A stretch of 64,000 bases of DNA from NCBI GenBank assembly GCA_965247245.1, contig CBDFGV010000003.1:2356001-2420000 (forward strand). The letters run 5' to 3'. The notes under the pieces were generated by a model. That model searched no databases. It worked only from the letters and a program-made list of their open reading frames with translations, and was not told where the DNA came from. The translations under genes and the position numbers were made by a program. Below, piece by piece: positions 17,625-26,423 of the stretch; the stretch's first letter is position 1, and each line of letters starts with the position of its first letter. The DNA comes from Tectiglobus sp965247245. Lineage in GTDB: Bacteria > Pseudomonadota > Alphaproteobacteria > Rhizobiales > Hyphomicrobiaceae.

Positions 17625-17964
17625 TTTCAGACGCGATACGCTGGAGTTGAATGGTATTGTTTGTAGGAATTGGCTCTCGTCAGTTTCAGGCAGAGGAGTT
17701 ATTGGCTGCCATCAAGGCAGCATGATCGCGCCTGGAACAACTTTTTGGGTTCCACCGACAGACGTTGTGTCGATTCATTGCCATGTAGTGGCTTACTGCT
17801 GACACCAAGAGGCGTCCAAGCAGCATTGGCCCGGCTCAAACCTTCGCCGCTCCTTTGACGCTGCGCGCGTTTCCGCAGGAAGGCAACATATTCAATTGTG
17901 CACTTGGATCGGTTTGACTTCAGGTCAGCTGTGCATCAAAGGCCCGCAACGAAAGGACATCCAA
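17625..17964. other. Spacer before the patatin gene
   Basis: About 340 bases between the FNR-like box and the patatin start; apart from the patatin ribosome site (AAGGAC) nothing recognisable is seen. Confidence 0.5.
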
Positions 17965-18939
17965 ATGCATCCATTCCGAATGCCATTTGATCGCCGGAGT
18001 GTGGTCCTTTCGATTGCAGCGGGCGCCACCATCAAATCTAGTGGCCTGGATGGGGTACTAGCAAATACACGGCCTGCGAAGGCTGACAGGAAGAAGGCCG
18101 GTTCAAAGGCGGATATGAAGGCATCCATCGGCTTGGCGTTGGGAGGTGGCGCGGCTAAAGGGTTGGCCCACATACCCGCGCTTGAAGCACTGGATGAAAT
18201 CGGGGTTCGCCCTAGTTTGATTGCAGGAACGTCAATCGGCGCCATCATCGGAGCATGTTATGCCAGTGGCATGACTGGTTCTGAGATCAGGAACCACGCA
18301 CTTGAACTTTTTGCCACTCGGCGGGAAATCCTCAGCCGCATTTTCCTGGGTGAATTAAAACCTTGGTCCACAATATTCTCCCTATCCAGGCCCGGCATTG
18401 TTGCACCCGAGGTGCTTCTCAATACAGTTCTCCCTCCGTCGCTCCCAAGGACGTTTGCTGAGTTGTCGGTCCCATTGTTAATTGTCGCAACGGACTACTA
18501 CGGTCAGGAACAGATTGTCCTTAATGAGGGACCGCTTATTCCCGCAATTGGTGCGTCTTCCTCGTTGCCGGGATTATTATCTCCCGTGACATTGCAGAAT
18601 CGCACACTGATTGATGGCGGTTTCGTTAATCCAACTCCTTTTGACCTGATAAAGCATCGCGCGCAATTCACGGTTGCAGTTGACGTGACTGGTAGACAGC
18701 ACATGGCGGACCACGACTTCCCGGGACCGCTGCGCGCAACGATCTCTGCTTTTCAAATTGCACTTCATTCTCTGGTTGAGGCCAAGCTTGAATGCGTCCA
18801 GCCAGATCTACTAGTGCGGCCAGATGTGGGTGTGTTTGATAGTCTGGAGTTCTACAAGGCAAGAGAAATTTTGGCAGCTGCAGAGCCCATCAAAGACCAG
18901 GTCAAACGTGGAATTGAAGCCTTCCTTCGAAAGGGTTGA
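17965..18939 (+). CDS. Patatin-like phospholipase
   Basis: 324 residues from the ATG at 17965, which has AAGGAC 7 bases upstream; the frame is open to 17896 but without a ribosome site. The patatin domain shows the oxyanion loop GGGAAKG (60-66), the nucleophile Ser90 in GTSIG and the second dyad residue in LIDGGFVNP. An N-terminal DRRSVVLSIAAG stretch looks like a twin-arginine signal, so the enzyme may be exported. Relatives hydrolyse acyl chains of phospholipids; together with the nearby Cfa it suggests membrane remodelling. It is followed on the same strand by the alcohol dehydrogenase gene, which has its own promoter box. Confidence 0.88.
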   Translation: MHPFRMPFDRRSVVLSIAAGATIKSSGLDGVLANTRPAKADRKKAGSKADMKASIGLALGGGAAKGLAHIPALEALDEIGVRPSLIAGTSIGAIIGACYASGMTGSEIRNHALELFATRREILSRIFLGELKPWSTIFSLSRPGIVAPEVLLNTVLPPSLPRTFAELSVPLLIVATDYYGQEQIVLNEGPLIPAIGASSSLPGLLSPVTLQNRTLIDGGFVNPTPFDLIKHRAQFTVAVDVTGRQHMADHDFPGPLRATISAFQIALHSLVEAKLECVQPDLLVRPDVGVFDSLEFYKAREILAAAEPIKDQVKRGIEAFLRKG

Positions 18940-18987
18940 TGATGCGAGCTGGACAAGACCTTCGCGCCTCAACAGTTCATGACCCAA

Positions 18988-19001
18988 TTGACACCAATCA
19001 A
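18988..19001 (+). promoter_or_regulatory. FNR/FixK-type box before alcohol dehydrogenase
   Basis: TTGAC-ACCA-ATCAA, 9 of 10 matches. With the centre at -41.5 transcription would begin near 19036, 42 bases before the ATG at 19078. This argues against the longer frame starting at 18979. Confidence 0.65.
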
Positions 19002-19077
19002 GTCAAACCAACGTGCAATCTGGTCAACTCAAAGCGCGAAGCACGAACAGACAAGAGTTAAACCGCAAAGCAGATCC

Positions 19078-20103
19078 ATGCGTGCAGTTGTCTTAGAAGA
19101 GATTGGGAAACCACTTAAGCTGGTTGAGCAGCCAATACCGGAACCAGTTGACGGGCAAATTCAGGTCCAAGTCTCGGCGTGTGCATTGTGCAGGACTGAT
19201 CTTCATGTCGTAGACGGCGATCTTTCCAACGCTAAGCCGAGGGTTGTTCCAGGTCATGAGATCGTTGGAACCGTAAGCGCCCTAGGCCGGGGCGTCCTAG
19301 ACCATGCGATTGGTGATCGCGTCGGGATACCCTGGCTCGGCAGCACTTGCGGTCATTGCAGTTTTTGCATCAGAGGCGAGGAGAACCTTTGCAATGCGCC
19401 TCAGTTTACGGGCTACACGCTCGACGGAGGCTTTGCCGAATACGTTGTCGCCAATTCTGCCTACTGCTTTGCCCTGCCAGATGAATATTCAGACATCGAG
19501 GTCGCACCATTGCTTTGCGCCGGGCTGATAGGCTACCGATCGCTGAAGATGGTTGGTGAAAGAATTGAGCGCCTGGGCATCTGCGGCTTTGGAGCGGCGG
19601 CACATATTGTGACGCAAGTCGCGCTCCACAAGAAGATGCAGGTTTACGCGTTTACGCGCCCTGGCGATGTCGCTGCCCAGAACTTCGCGCGAGATCTTGG
19701 CGCAATTTGGGTTGGTGGTTCTGACGGCCAGCCACCCGTGGAACTCGATGCAGCCATCATCTTTGCCCCGGTTGGTTCACTGGTACCAACTGCTCTAAAG
19801 GCGGTTCGAAAAGGCGGTACTGTTGTTTGCGGTGGCATTCACATGTCCAACCTGCCACAGATGCCTTATGAAATCCTCTGGGGCGAACGGTGCGTCCGTT
19901 CCGTTGCAAACCTGACTCGCCAGGATGCCAAAGAGTTCTTGGCGCTCGCACCAAGGATACCCATCCGCACAACAACGGAAACATTTGATCTGGCCGACGC
20001 GAACGCGGCAATTGATCGATTGAGGGCGGGGCGATTGACCGGCGCTGCCGTAGTCCAGCCATCTCTCAGCACGAGTTTGAAAGCCACAGGTCAGGACAAC
20101 TGA
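19078..20103 (+). CDS. Zinc-dependent alcohol dehydrogenase
   Basis: 341 residues from the ATG at 19078. Catalytic zinc ligands Cys38 (ALCRTDLH), His60-Glu61 (PGHE) and a Cys near 148; structural zinc Cys91, Cys94, Cys97 and Cys105 (CGHCSFCIRGEENLC). The nucleotide-binding fold has the unusual GFGAAAH instead of GxGxxG. The frame extends to 18979, but the extra N-terminus overlaps a promoter box and is not family-like. The enzyme oxidises alcohols or reduces aldehydes with NAD(H); the substrate is unknown. Hsp20 follows on the same strand. Fermentative or aldehyde-scavenging use under low oxygen fits the FNR-like box. Confidence 0.9.
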   Translation: MRAVVLEEIGKPLKLVEQPIPEPVDGQIQVQVSACALCRTDLHVVDGDLSNAKPRVVPGHEIVGTVSALGRGVLDHAIGDRVGIPWLGSTCGHCSFCIRGEENLCNAPQFTGYTLDGGFAEYVVANSAYCFALPDEYSDIEVAPLLCAGLIGYRSLKMVGERIERLGICGFGAAAHIVTQVALHKKMQVYAFTRPGDVAAQNFARDLGAIWVGGSDGQPPVELDAAIIFAPVGSLVPTALKAVRKGGTVVCGGIHMSNLPQMPYEILWGERCVRSVANLTRQDAKEFLALAPRIPIRTTTETFDLADANAAIDRLRAGRLTGAAVVQPSLSTSLKATGQDN

Positions 20104-20150
20104 CTTACGACACTGTGATGGCGTTAACCCGGCACGACCAATTCTCGGTC

Positions 20151-20164
20151 TTGCGTTTGATCAA
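20151..20164 (+). promoter_or_regulatory. Weak FNR-like box before hsp20
   Basis: TTGCG-TTTG-ATCAA, 8 of 10 matches; the right half-site is perfect. It implies a transcription start near 20199 and agrees with the hsp20 start at 20256 rather than 20115. Confidence 0.35.
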
Positions 20165-20255
20165 TGCAGGGCGTGAAGCGAAGCGCGATCATACGCGGAG
20201 AAGCGGAAATACGCTTCTCAGTATCCAAGCTCAACTTAACTATCAGGCACGAGTC

Positions 20256-20756
20256 ATGACTGAAGAAATCAAGAAGACTGAGCCGACAACGCCCGCGTTA
20301 CGGCCTCATGGTGATCCATTCTCGGCGATGCGCAGCGAAATGGATCGTATGTTTGACAATTTCCTTGGACGCAGATGGCTGGACAATTCGAATATACTGA
20401 GCGGCAATCTACGAGCAGATGTGGCTAGTCCAACTGTCGATGTGCGCGAGAGCGCGACTGAAATCGTTATCGAGGCTGAACTACCTGGCATGACCGAGAG
20501 TGACATCGAAGTCAGTCTTAACGATGGCGTTCTGTCGATCAAGGGCGAGAAGAAATCCGAGCGGGAAGAGAAAAAGGATGACTATCACGTAACCGAACGG
20601 AGTTACGGTCGCTTCCAGCGCGCGTTTCGCGTGCCCAATACAATTGATGAGGACAAGATCGAAGCGAAGCTGGACAAAGGGGTCCTCAATCTGACACTTC
20701 CCAAACATCCAGAAGCGGTCAAGAAGGAGAAAAAAATCCAGATTGGCAGCAACTAG
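20256..20756 (+). CDS. Small heat shock protein, Hsp20/alpha-crystallin family
   Basis: 166 residues from the ATG at 20256. The alpha-crystallin domain spans about 55-145 (PTVDVRESATEIVIEAELPGM ... SYGRFQRAFRVP ... AKLDKGVLNLTLPK), followed by a short tail with the IQI motif used for oligomer assembly. The N-terminal arm contains DPFSAMRSEMDRMFDNF. It is an ATP-independent holdase. No ROSE or other thermosensor hairpin was recognised upstream; instead there is a weak FNR-like box. A strong hairpin follows the stop codon. Confidence 0.92.
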   Translation: MTEEIKKTEPTTPALRPHGDPFSAMRSEMDRMFDNFLGRRWLDNSNILSGNLRADVASPTVDVRESATEIVIEAELPGMTESDIEVSLNDGVLSIKGEKKSEREEKKDDYHVTERSYGRFQRAFRVPNTIDEDKIEAKLDKGVLNLTLPKHPEAVKKEKKIQIGSN

Positions 20757-20765
20757 TTCGTATAC

Positions 20766-20796
20766 CCTTCAGGCGCGGGACCTGTGCGCCTGAAGG
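20766..20796 (+). terminator. Strong hairpin after hsp20
   Basis: CCTTCAGGCGC and GCGCCTGAAGG form a perfect 11-bp stem with a 9-base loop, 10 bases after the hsp20 stop. Only a broken T-rich stretch follows, but position and stability fit a terminator. Confidence 0.75.
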
Positions 20797-21050
20797 ACTA
20801 TTCAACTCGCCTTTCTAATTTATGGAAAGTTGATTATTCAATTGCGACTAAGGGCTGCTGCGCGTCGAACTCTTCGTTTCATCGCCGGATTGAAGAATGC
20901 GCCCACATCAAGTGTGGTTGCACCGTCCAGCACCATTATACGACATATCATCCGATCTGATAGCCGGCCACACCAACAACGTTTGCGCGAGCAATCACTC
21001 GCGCCTGTCGGAGTAGTTAACCAGCAATGCGGACGCGACCAGCGAAGTCT

Positions 21051-21755
21051 ATGCAGCCACCGCGGATACAGTTGCTTCTTTTAATCGTTGCGACTTCCTT
21101 CTTGCTTCTCAGCTTCCAGCAAGCATCTGCCGCGACCAGAACTTGCGAATACGGCATTGTCGTTATCAGCACAAACGATAGCGATGCAATGCTTGCATGT
21201 GAGGCGGCCAAAAGTGCCAGCCAGTTTCTGCAGGAGTTTGGTCTCGGTAGGGAAAACCCGCTGCGAATTGAGATAGTGGATCTACCAAATCCAACAATCC
21301 CAGCAGGAGCTTATGGCTGCTATAACTTCGCCAGCAAGATCATAAGCGTCTTGAGTTTCACGGATTGCCTTAACGTCTCAAAGCAAACACCTCCCTATGG
21401 TCTAGCCCTGACCCGAGAGATGTACAGTAGCTTCATTGTCCACGAAGTTGGACATGCTGTCGCCGCATCCAACAGCGCCAAAAAATCACTATCGAGGCTG
21501 GCGCATGAATGCTTCGCCTACATTACTCAGTTCAGCGTCATGTCTAACCAGCTGAGGAAAGACATACTCAATCGCTTTGAGAATCTGTCCATCAGCAGCC
21601 TGGCGGAGCTATCAACGCTGACTTATCTGTTGTCGCCTGATGTATTCGCTATCAAGTGTTATAAATATTTTGTCGCGCAAAAGGACAAGCGAGGTTTCTT
21701 GAACGCCCTACTGTCCGGCGAGATACAAATGCAGTCGACGAATGTCCATCCCTGA
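21051..21755 (+). CDS. Secreted zincin-like protein with HEVGH motif (possibly DUF6639)
   Basis: 234 residues from the ATG at 21051 (an in-frame ATG at 21027 is also possible). A signal peptide (about 1-28, ending ASAA) is followed by a domain with the zinc-protease motif HEVGHAVA at about 139-146 in SSFIVHEVGHAVAASN; a downstream Glu in SRLAHECFAY may be the third zinc ligand. Cysteine pairs in the N-terminal half suggest disulfides. The overall layout resembles small uncharacterised periplasmic proteins of alphaproteobacteria. Protease activity is inferred from the motif only. A second zincin-like gene lies next to it on the opposite strand. Confidence 0.7.
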   Translation: MQPPRIQLLLLIVATSFLLLSFQQASAATRTCEYGIVVISTNDSDAMLACEAAKSASQFLQEFGLGRENPLRIEIVDLPNPTIPAGAYGCYNFASKIISVLSFTDCLNVSKQTPPYGLALTREMYSSFIVHEVGHAVAASNSAKKSLSRLAHECFAYITQFSVMSNQLRKDILNRFENLSISSLAELSTLTYLLSPDVFAIKCYKYFVAQKDKRGFLNALLSGEIQMQSTNVHP

Positions 21756-21816
21756 TTTGCTTTCGGGATCCAATCGGTTTTCTTCGTGAACCAAATGTGC
21801 ATCGGACTGAGCAGGG

Positions 21817-22194
21817 TCAACTGCGCTCGATCAGCTCCATGTCTGCATCAGAGAATCCGAAGTGATGGCCGATCTCATGCACCAGGACATGCACGACGAC
21901 CTCGTTCAACGGGCGACCCGTCCCATTGGCATAGGCAATAATTGGTTCACGATAGAGGATCACTTCATCAGGTATGCCTGGTAGATCGAGAACGCTTTTC
22001 TGCGTGAGATTGATCCCGTGATATAGGCCGAGCAGATCATGAGCATCAGTGATCCCGAGGGCGTCAAGAACATCGCGCGATGCAAATGGTTCAGTGCGAA
22101 TGCCAAGCCCACGGCATGCGTTGCGGTAGAGCGCCGGCAACTCCTCGAATGCTTGTTCTACCAATACATCAAAATCTGCTTCACTCAACGGCAT
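21817..22194 (-). CDS. Minimal zincin metallopeptidase family protein
   Basis: 125 residues. The sequence VLVHEIGHHFGFSDADM contains HExxH followed by His and Asp ligands of the compact metallopeptidase family (zincin_1 type). The family opening (F--LVEQAFEELP) and the loop IILYREPI match cytosolic members found in many actinobacteria and alphaproteobacteria. There is no signal peptide. The substrate is unknown. It is convergent with the preceding secreted zincin-like gene. Confidence 0.85.
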   Translation of the reverse strand: MPLSEADFDVLVEQAFEELPALYRNACRGLGIRTEPFASRDVLDALGITDAHDLLGLYHGINLTQKSVLDLPGIPDEVILYREPIIAYANGTGRPLNEVVVHVLVHEIGHHFGFSDADMELIERS

Positions 22195-22240
22195 GCGCCA
22201 GACCTAACGCCTTAGTGCTTCGGTAGTGTCTCCAGATGGC

Positions 22241-22642
22241 TCACCGTTTCCTCAGGTTGAGCTGCCCAGTACCGTCACTGCTCGACAGTTTCACGGTTTG
22301 TCTTTTACCACTCACAGTGACCCGAATTCGTCCGCGAATATCGAATTCACTGTTATGGAAGTCGCCGACAAAAACGCTGGGTCGCACCCCAAGGATTGTG
22401 CCGGTTTGCCGAATGTTGAGAGACGAAGTCGCGCATCTTGCCGATACTGCGAAGACCTTGCTGGACAGTTTCGTGTACGAGACGTGGCACCTGACCCTCT
22501 CCCGTTGGCCTTTGCTTGGTTTTACGTAACCGCTGCCGACCCAGCTACCCTCGAGCGTCGCTGCGACCGCTGATGTCGGCGGCAAAACCGTCGCAAAAAC
22601 CATAAGCAATACCACGCACCAAATCGAAGGGAGCTTGAACAT
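22241..22642 (-). CDS. Secreted conserved hypothetical protein
   Basis: 133 residues from the ATG at 22642; the frame extends to 22675. Signal peptide about 1-28 (ending AVAA). The mature part, about 100 residues of alternating beta strands (LEGSWVGSGYVKPSKGQRERVRCHV ... FVGDFHNSEFDIRGRIRVTVSG), looks like a small beta-barrel common in Rhizobiales as a periplasmic protein of unknown function. Two cysteines, in VRCHV and ARCAT, may form a disulfide. Confidence 0.7.
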   Translation of the reverse strand: MFKLPSIWCVVLLMVFATVLPPTSAVAATLEGSWVGSGYVKPSKGQRERVRCHVSYTKLSSKVFAVSARCATSSLNIRQTGTILGVRPSVFVGDFHNSEFDIRGRIRVTVSGKRQTVKLSSSDGTGQLNLRKR

Positions 22643-22675
22643 TTGTCGATATCCTCTGTTGGCGTCAGTCGCCAT

Positions 22676-23130
22676 GTTCTCGAAATTGTGGCGGTAAGTT
22701 AGAGAAGTCGCAACAAAAGCTTTACTGCCGGCAGCTTAGGTGGCCGCAGCGCACGGTCAAATCCAAACGAAATGCTGAACTGGAAGTATCCTGGAGGCGG
22801 GTGGAACATATGCATGAGCAGTGTTTAGTTAAGTCGCATCTGCGCTCAGACAGTACGAAGCGGAGGCCATGGGTATCACGCAAATTGCCCAAAGGAAGTC
22901 GCGTTTAATCCGGTCATCGTAGATGGGGTTTGTATAGTAGTTCAGCGATTTCCGAAAAGCTCCCACCTCCAGCTAGGGAGACTTAGCGATATACCACGTC
23001 GTCCTGAGAGAATTTGGCAGACTAGGTTGTTGTGACCGGTTATCACGTCCCGCATTGGATGTTGGGTGCCGCTGCGAATTGCCCGGTAGGACCATTGCAA
23101 AAAAATTGGCCTGAAGACGAAGGCCGTTTA
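22676..23130. other. Non-coding spacer
   Basis: About 450 bases without an open frame of note or recognisable signal. Confidence 0.5.
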
Positions 23131-23541
23131 TCAACGCACGACCAGGACCGAGCAGTTCGCCCGCTGAACGATACGTGCCGCTGTCGATCCTAGAAAGTAA
23201 TCCTCAAAGCCTGGTCGATGTGATGCAACGATGATCGCGTCTGCATTCTTCTCTTCTGAGAATGCCAAGATTTCTGAAGACGGATGACCGTTTCGCAGTT
23301 CGATTTCGGTTTGAAGGGGCGTCGACTTGGCGAAGCGCGCGAGCACATCCATGGCGTGAGCTTGGACTTTAGCCTCATGCCCCTCGGGCAGATAAGTACT
23401 AACGTAGTTGGGCACATTCTCAATCACGTTAAGCAGAATAACTTTTGTGTTCGTGTCGCTTAAACGCTGAGCGGCATCCAGCATTGTTTCGGCCGCGTCT
23501 GCATTGTTGACGTCGATCGGTAGAATGATTGTCCGGTACAT
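23131..23541 (-). CDS. Universal stress protein, single UspA domain
   Basis: 136 residues from the ATG at 23541, which has AAAGG 8 bases upstream; an in-frame GTG at 23550 is less well placed. Beta strand 1 (TIILPIDVNN) and the nucleotide-binding loop near the end (VASHRPGFEDYFLGSTAARIVQRA) are clear, the latter in the G-x2-G-x9-S/T style with His in place of the first Gly. It is near the Crp/Fnr regulator gene on the same strand, but no FNR-like box was found in front of it. Confidence 0.88.
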   Translation of the reverse strand: MYRTIILPIDVNNADAAETMLDAAQRLSDTNTKVILLNVIENVPNYVSTYLPEGHEAKVQAHAMDVLARFAKSTPLQTEIELRNGHPSSEILAFSEEKNADAIIVASHRPGFEDYFLGSTAARIVQRANCSVLVVR

Positions 23542-23647
23542 GACTGACACCTTTCGATTAAGTAGGAGTTACACGAGGCAACGAGCACGGGACATTGCAT
23601 CGACCGCCATGCACTTGAAGTATGGCTGCGCAAGAGCGGTCTTAATC

Positions 23648-24421
23648 TTAATCCAGTTGCGTCGTTGCGCAGTTCGAGGTCTCTATATCGACGGACAACT
23701 CTCCGATGAGGTTGACCGCCTCATTGACAACGATCCGGTTGTTTCCCAACAGACTGATCTTGCCCTCATGCTTCAATCGGCTGATGACCCGGCTCACCGT
23801 CTCGATTGTAAGGCCGAGGTAGTCTGCAATGTCAGTACGGCACATCGGGATGCGAACCGCGCCGTCATCGCCTAGCTCCATCTTGAGAGACATCGAAGTG
23901 AGAAAGTGATACACACGTTCAGTGGCTGACAGTTGCCCCAAAGTTAAAAGAAGGGACTGCATCTCCTGTAATTCCGACAGCAGGGAGCGCATCAGGAAGT
24001 CACGCACAGAAGGCTCATCACTTGCGGCGGTCTCGAGCTGTTTTCGGGGCAGCGCTAGAACCGTAACGGGTGCGATCGCTTCTGCTGTATACGGATGGTG
24101 TGACTGTCCACAATTCCCGGTAAACTGCCCTGGAAACACAAATCTGGCGACGAAACGGCGACCATCGGACAATACCTTGGAAGCCGATACAGCGCCTGAC
24201 AGCACGAAGTAAACCTGTTCATTGGGCTCGTCCTCCCAGAATACCACCTCACCCTGCGCGAACGTTCGTTCCTCTCCAATTCTCCTCAAGATCTTGAGCG
24301 CTTCGCTTGCAGCATTGCCTGGTCGACTTTCCGCACGATGCACTGCTCTCTCGGCTGCAGCAGCTGAGCGATGCTGAGCGATTTCTAACAACGGATTGTC
24401 CACCTTGTTTGCCAGCATCAT
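23648..24421 (-). CDS. Crp/Fnr family transcription regulator, FixK/FnrN-like
   Basis: 257 residues. A cyclic-nucleotide-binding fold covers about 45-150 (FAQGEVVFWEDEPNEQVYFVLSGAV) and a helix-turn-helix about 190-225 (CRTDIADYLGLTIETVSRVISRLKHEGKI). The recognition helix E--SR is the FNR/FixK type, which reads TTGAT-N4-ATCAA. The N-terminal cysteine cluster that holds the oxygen-sensing Fe-S centre of FNR is absent, so control is probably transcriptional (as with FixK) or by another effector. Four close matches to its expected site lie in this window, before the stress-protein, pcm, alcohol dehydrogenase and macro-domain genes. The start is supported by GGGGAGG. Confidence 0.9.
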   Translation of the reverse strand: MMLANKVDNPLLEIAQHRSAAAAERAVHRAESRPGNAASEALKILRRIGEERTFAQGEVVFWEDEPNEQVYFVLSGAVSASKVLSDGRRFVARFVFPGQFTGNCGQSHHPYTAEAIAPVTVLALPRKQLETAASDEPSVRDFLMRSLLSELQEMQSLLLTLGQLSATERVYHFLTSMSLKMELGDDGAVRIPMCRTDIADYLGLTIETVSRVISRLKHEGKISLLGNNRIVVNEAVNLIGELSVDIETSNCATTQLD

Positions 24422-24557
24422 TGACCTCCCCAGGACTATTATTGAGCTATGTCATTGCTGACTTGCTTCTTGATGCTAAGGATTGATGTGGTGTTGCTCG
24501 GTCGCGTTGGCTATCAGGGCAATTACGTACACCGAGGAACGAACGGCAGGGCATCGC

Positions 24558-24833
24558 ATGCCGGGTGACAACTTTGAAGATTTCGATAGTTGGCGAATGA
24601 GCGACAGGCGAGACGAATGCCTTCGCTGGCACGCGCGTGTTGTGACCAAGGGCGCGAATGTTTTGCGCAGGATCGATGCACTTATAGCAGGCACGAGCAA
24701 CAACACCGAGATCCTGCGGCTGAGACACTATCGCAGCCACGTCGTCTCGATGATGTGGCGTGCAGATCAGATCCTGATCAACACCGGCATAGATATACGA
24801 TCCGTGCCTGCCTCACAAAGGAAGCTGCACTGA
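24558..24833 (+). CDS. Possible small protein, unknown
   Basis: 91 residues from the ATG at 24558, with AGGG 8 bases upstream. It is rich in Arg and charged residues (RRDECLRWHARVVTKG ... RHYRSHVVSMMWRADQIL) and has no recognised domain. It diverges from the Crp/Fnr gene. Coding potential is uncertain, since the opposite strand is also open over part of the stretch. Confidence 0.3.
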   Translation: MPGDNFEDFDSWRMSDRRDECLRWHARVVTKGANVLRRIDALIAGTSNNTEILRLRHYRSHVVSMMWRADQILINTGIDIRSVPASQRKLH

Positions 24834-25413
24834 TGGTGCATGCTGTTCATCAAGAGCAGATGACCTGTTTGAGCCTAACGCTTGTTCGATCGGGCCTGTG
24901 AACGCGCTTGCCAAAAATGGAAAGCAACAACTATCCAGTGATGCCATGGCAATGGTCGCGAGAACTGTCGTTGCCATTCGGGAACCTGCGCACCACAAAT
25001 TGTAACGCTTTAGACTCTCCAACAATTGGTCGGTAACAGTCCAATGAAGCGAGTTCTTCCGCTGTCAAATTACGTCACCTATTGAGTAGACCAGTCGTAC
25101 AGCTTCTTGATCCACACTTAACGGAGATAGTTCCCACTTGGCATTGTCGGCTGCCCAACTGAAAGCTGACTGCAGGCTACTAGCTTATCCGAATGGCGCT
25201 TAGCTGCAGGCCGCGAGTGGACTTAGCGCGCTGATCTCAACGGCAATAGGATAACTGCCCAGGCTCTTCAAACGATCAGACGGTGAATTCAGCCCCACGA
25301 ATGAGCAGGCTCATGGCAGAATTCGAACCAATAAATCTTTCGCTTGGAAGCGCATCTCAAGATCCGCCAAAGCGGTTCGAGAATTAAAGAACGACTTAAC
25401 TCACTGGCGGCTG
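24834..25413. other. Non-coding spacer
   Basis: About 580 bases with no credible gene, box or repeat copy noticed. Confidence 0.5.
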
Positions 25414-26259
25414 TTAATGGGACATCAGAACAGGTAGAGTGGGGTCATGCAAAACCATGCGACTAACGCCTCCGAGGAGAGCCTCATGGAAGCGCGAATG
25501 TCCGTAGCAGCCCATGACTAGAGCATCCGCATGACGTTCCCTTGCATGCTCCAGTATCGCTTCACCAACGCTCACATGCTCGCTGATGTCGGTTGTTGCT
25601 TCGGCATTGACACCGTGCCGAGCCAGCGCAAGTGCAACCTGATCGACGGCGAGTGACCGCTCGCTCCGTTGCGAAGCAGAAGTCCTGATAGCGACCACCT
25701 CGGTGTTTTCGGCATGCTTAAGCAATGGCAAAGCATCGAAAGTGGCTCGCGCAGACTGTGGACTATCAGTCCAAGCGACAACTACTCTTCTCGGCGCTCT
25801 TTCGAGCTGCATGCCATCGGGAACAATCATGACAGGACGACCTGCATTGAGAATCACCCGGTCTGGCAACTCCGACCAGGGTCCCCACTCTTCACCGGTG
25901 GCTTGAGGCATGACAACGATGTCGGATGAAAAGGCTTGTTCAATGATAACATCGGCAACCAATGATCTCGTGCTGTCGACATGGCGGAGCTCAAGCTCAA
26001 TGCCTCGCCGGCGCGCAATCTCTGTACACGCAAGCTCGATCTTTGATAATTCCTTCTCCGTAGTTTCCTTTGGACTTTGGATGAACTGAGGGGGGACATT
26101 GCCTCCGGAAGGATAAGGGAGATTAACCTCAGGTGTGACGGTTAGCACCGTCAGATGAGCGTCCTGGACTTGTGCTATCGCGGCAGCCGTACCGCAAATC
26201 TCCTTCGCCTTGGTTGATGACGGTAGGTACGCAAGGATCGATCGATAGGCCATGGACAT
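25414..26259 (-). CDS. Universal stress protein, two tandem UspA domains
   Basis: 281 residues, the same length and layout as the protein at 12300-13145. The C-terminal domain has the nucleotide-binding signature GCYGHSRFHEALLGGVSRM, and the protein ends PVLMSH like its relative (PVLISH). The N-terminal domain lacks the full loop. The two probably arose by duplication within the genome. A shared FNR-like box (26352-26365) lies between it and the divergent macro-domain gene. Confidence 0.88.
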   Translation of the reverse strand: MSMAYRSILAYLPSSTKAKEICGTAAAIAQVQDAHLTVLTVTPEVNLPYPSGGNVPPQFIQSPKETTEKELSKIELACTEIARRRGIELELRHVDSTRSLVADVIIEQAFSSDIVVMPQATGEEWGPWSELPDRVILNAGRPVMIVPDGMQLERAPRRVVVAWTDSPQSARATFDALPLLKHAENTEVVAIRTSASQRSERSLAVDQVALALARHGVNAEATTDISEHVSVGEAILEHARERHADALVMGCYGHSRFHEALLGGVSRMVLHDPTLPVLMSH

Positions 26260-26351
26260 GACGTTCCCCGATGCTGAGATCGCTAGTATCTATCCAAGCA
26301 AGCACTCTGTTCGCATTGATGCATCGCAATCAGTTTCGACGCGTCGGTCAA

Positions 26352-26365
26352 TTGTTGTAGATCAA
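26352..26365. promoter_or_regulatory. FNR/FixK-type box between universal stress protein and macro-domain genes
   Basis: Minus-strand reading TTGAT-CTAC-AACAA, 9 of 10 matches. Centre at 26358.5: class II starts would be near 26317 for the stress protein (58-base leader) and near 26400 for the macro-domain gene (24-base leader), so one symmetric site could drive both. Confidence 0.65.
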
Positions 26366-26423
26366 TGACAGAGGTGTGTCAGGCGTGCAGGCTCATGCTG
26401 TAATAATGGGAAGGTGCTAGATA

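Noticed and set aside
24442..24455. FNR-like box TTGAG-CTAT-GTCAT before the Crp/Fnr gene
   Set aside because: Only 7 of 10 matches, and the class II start would lie inside the gene.
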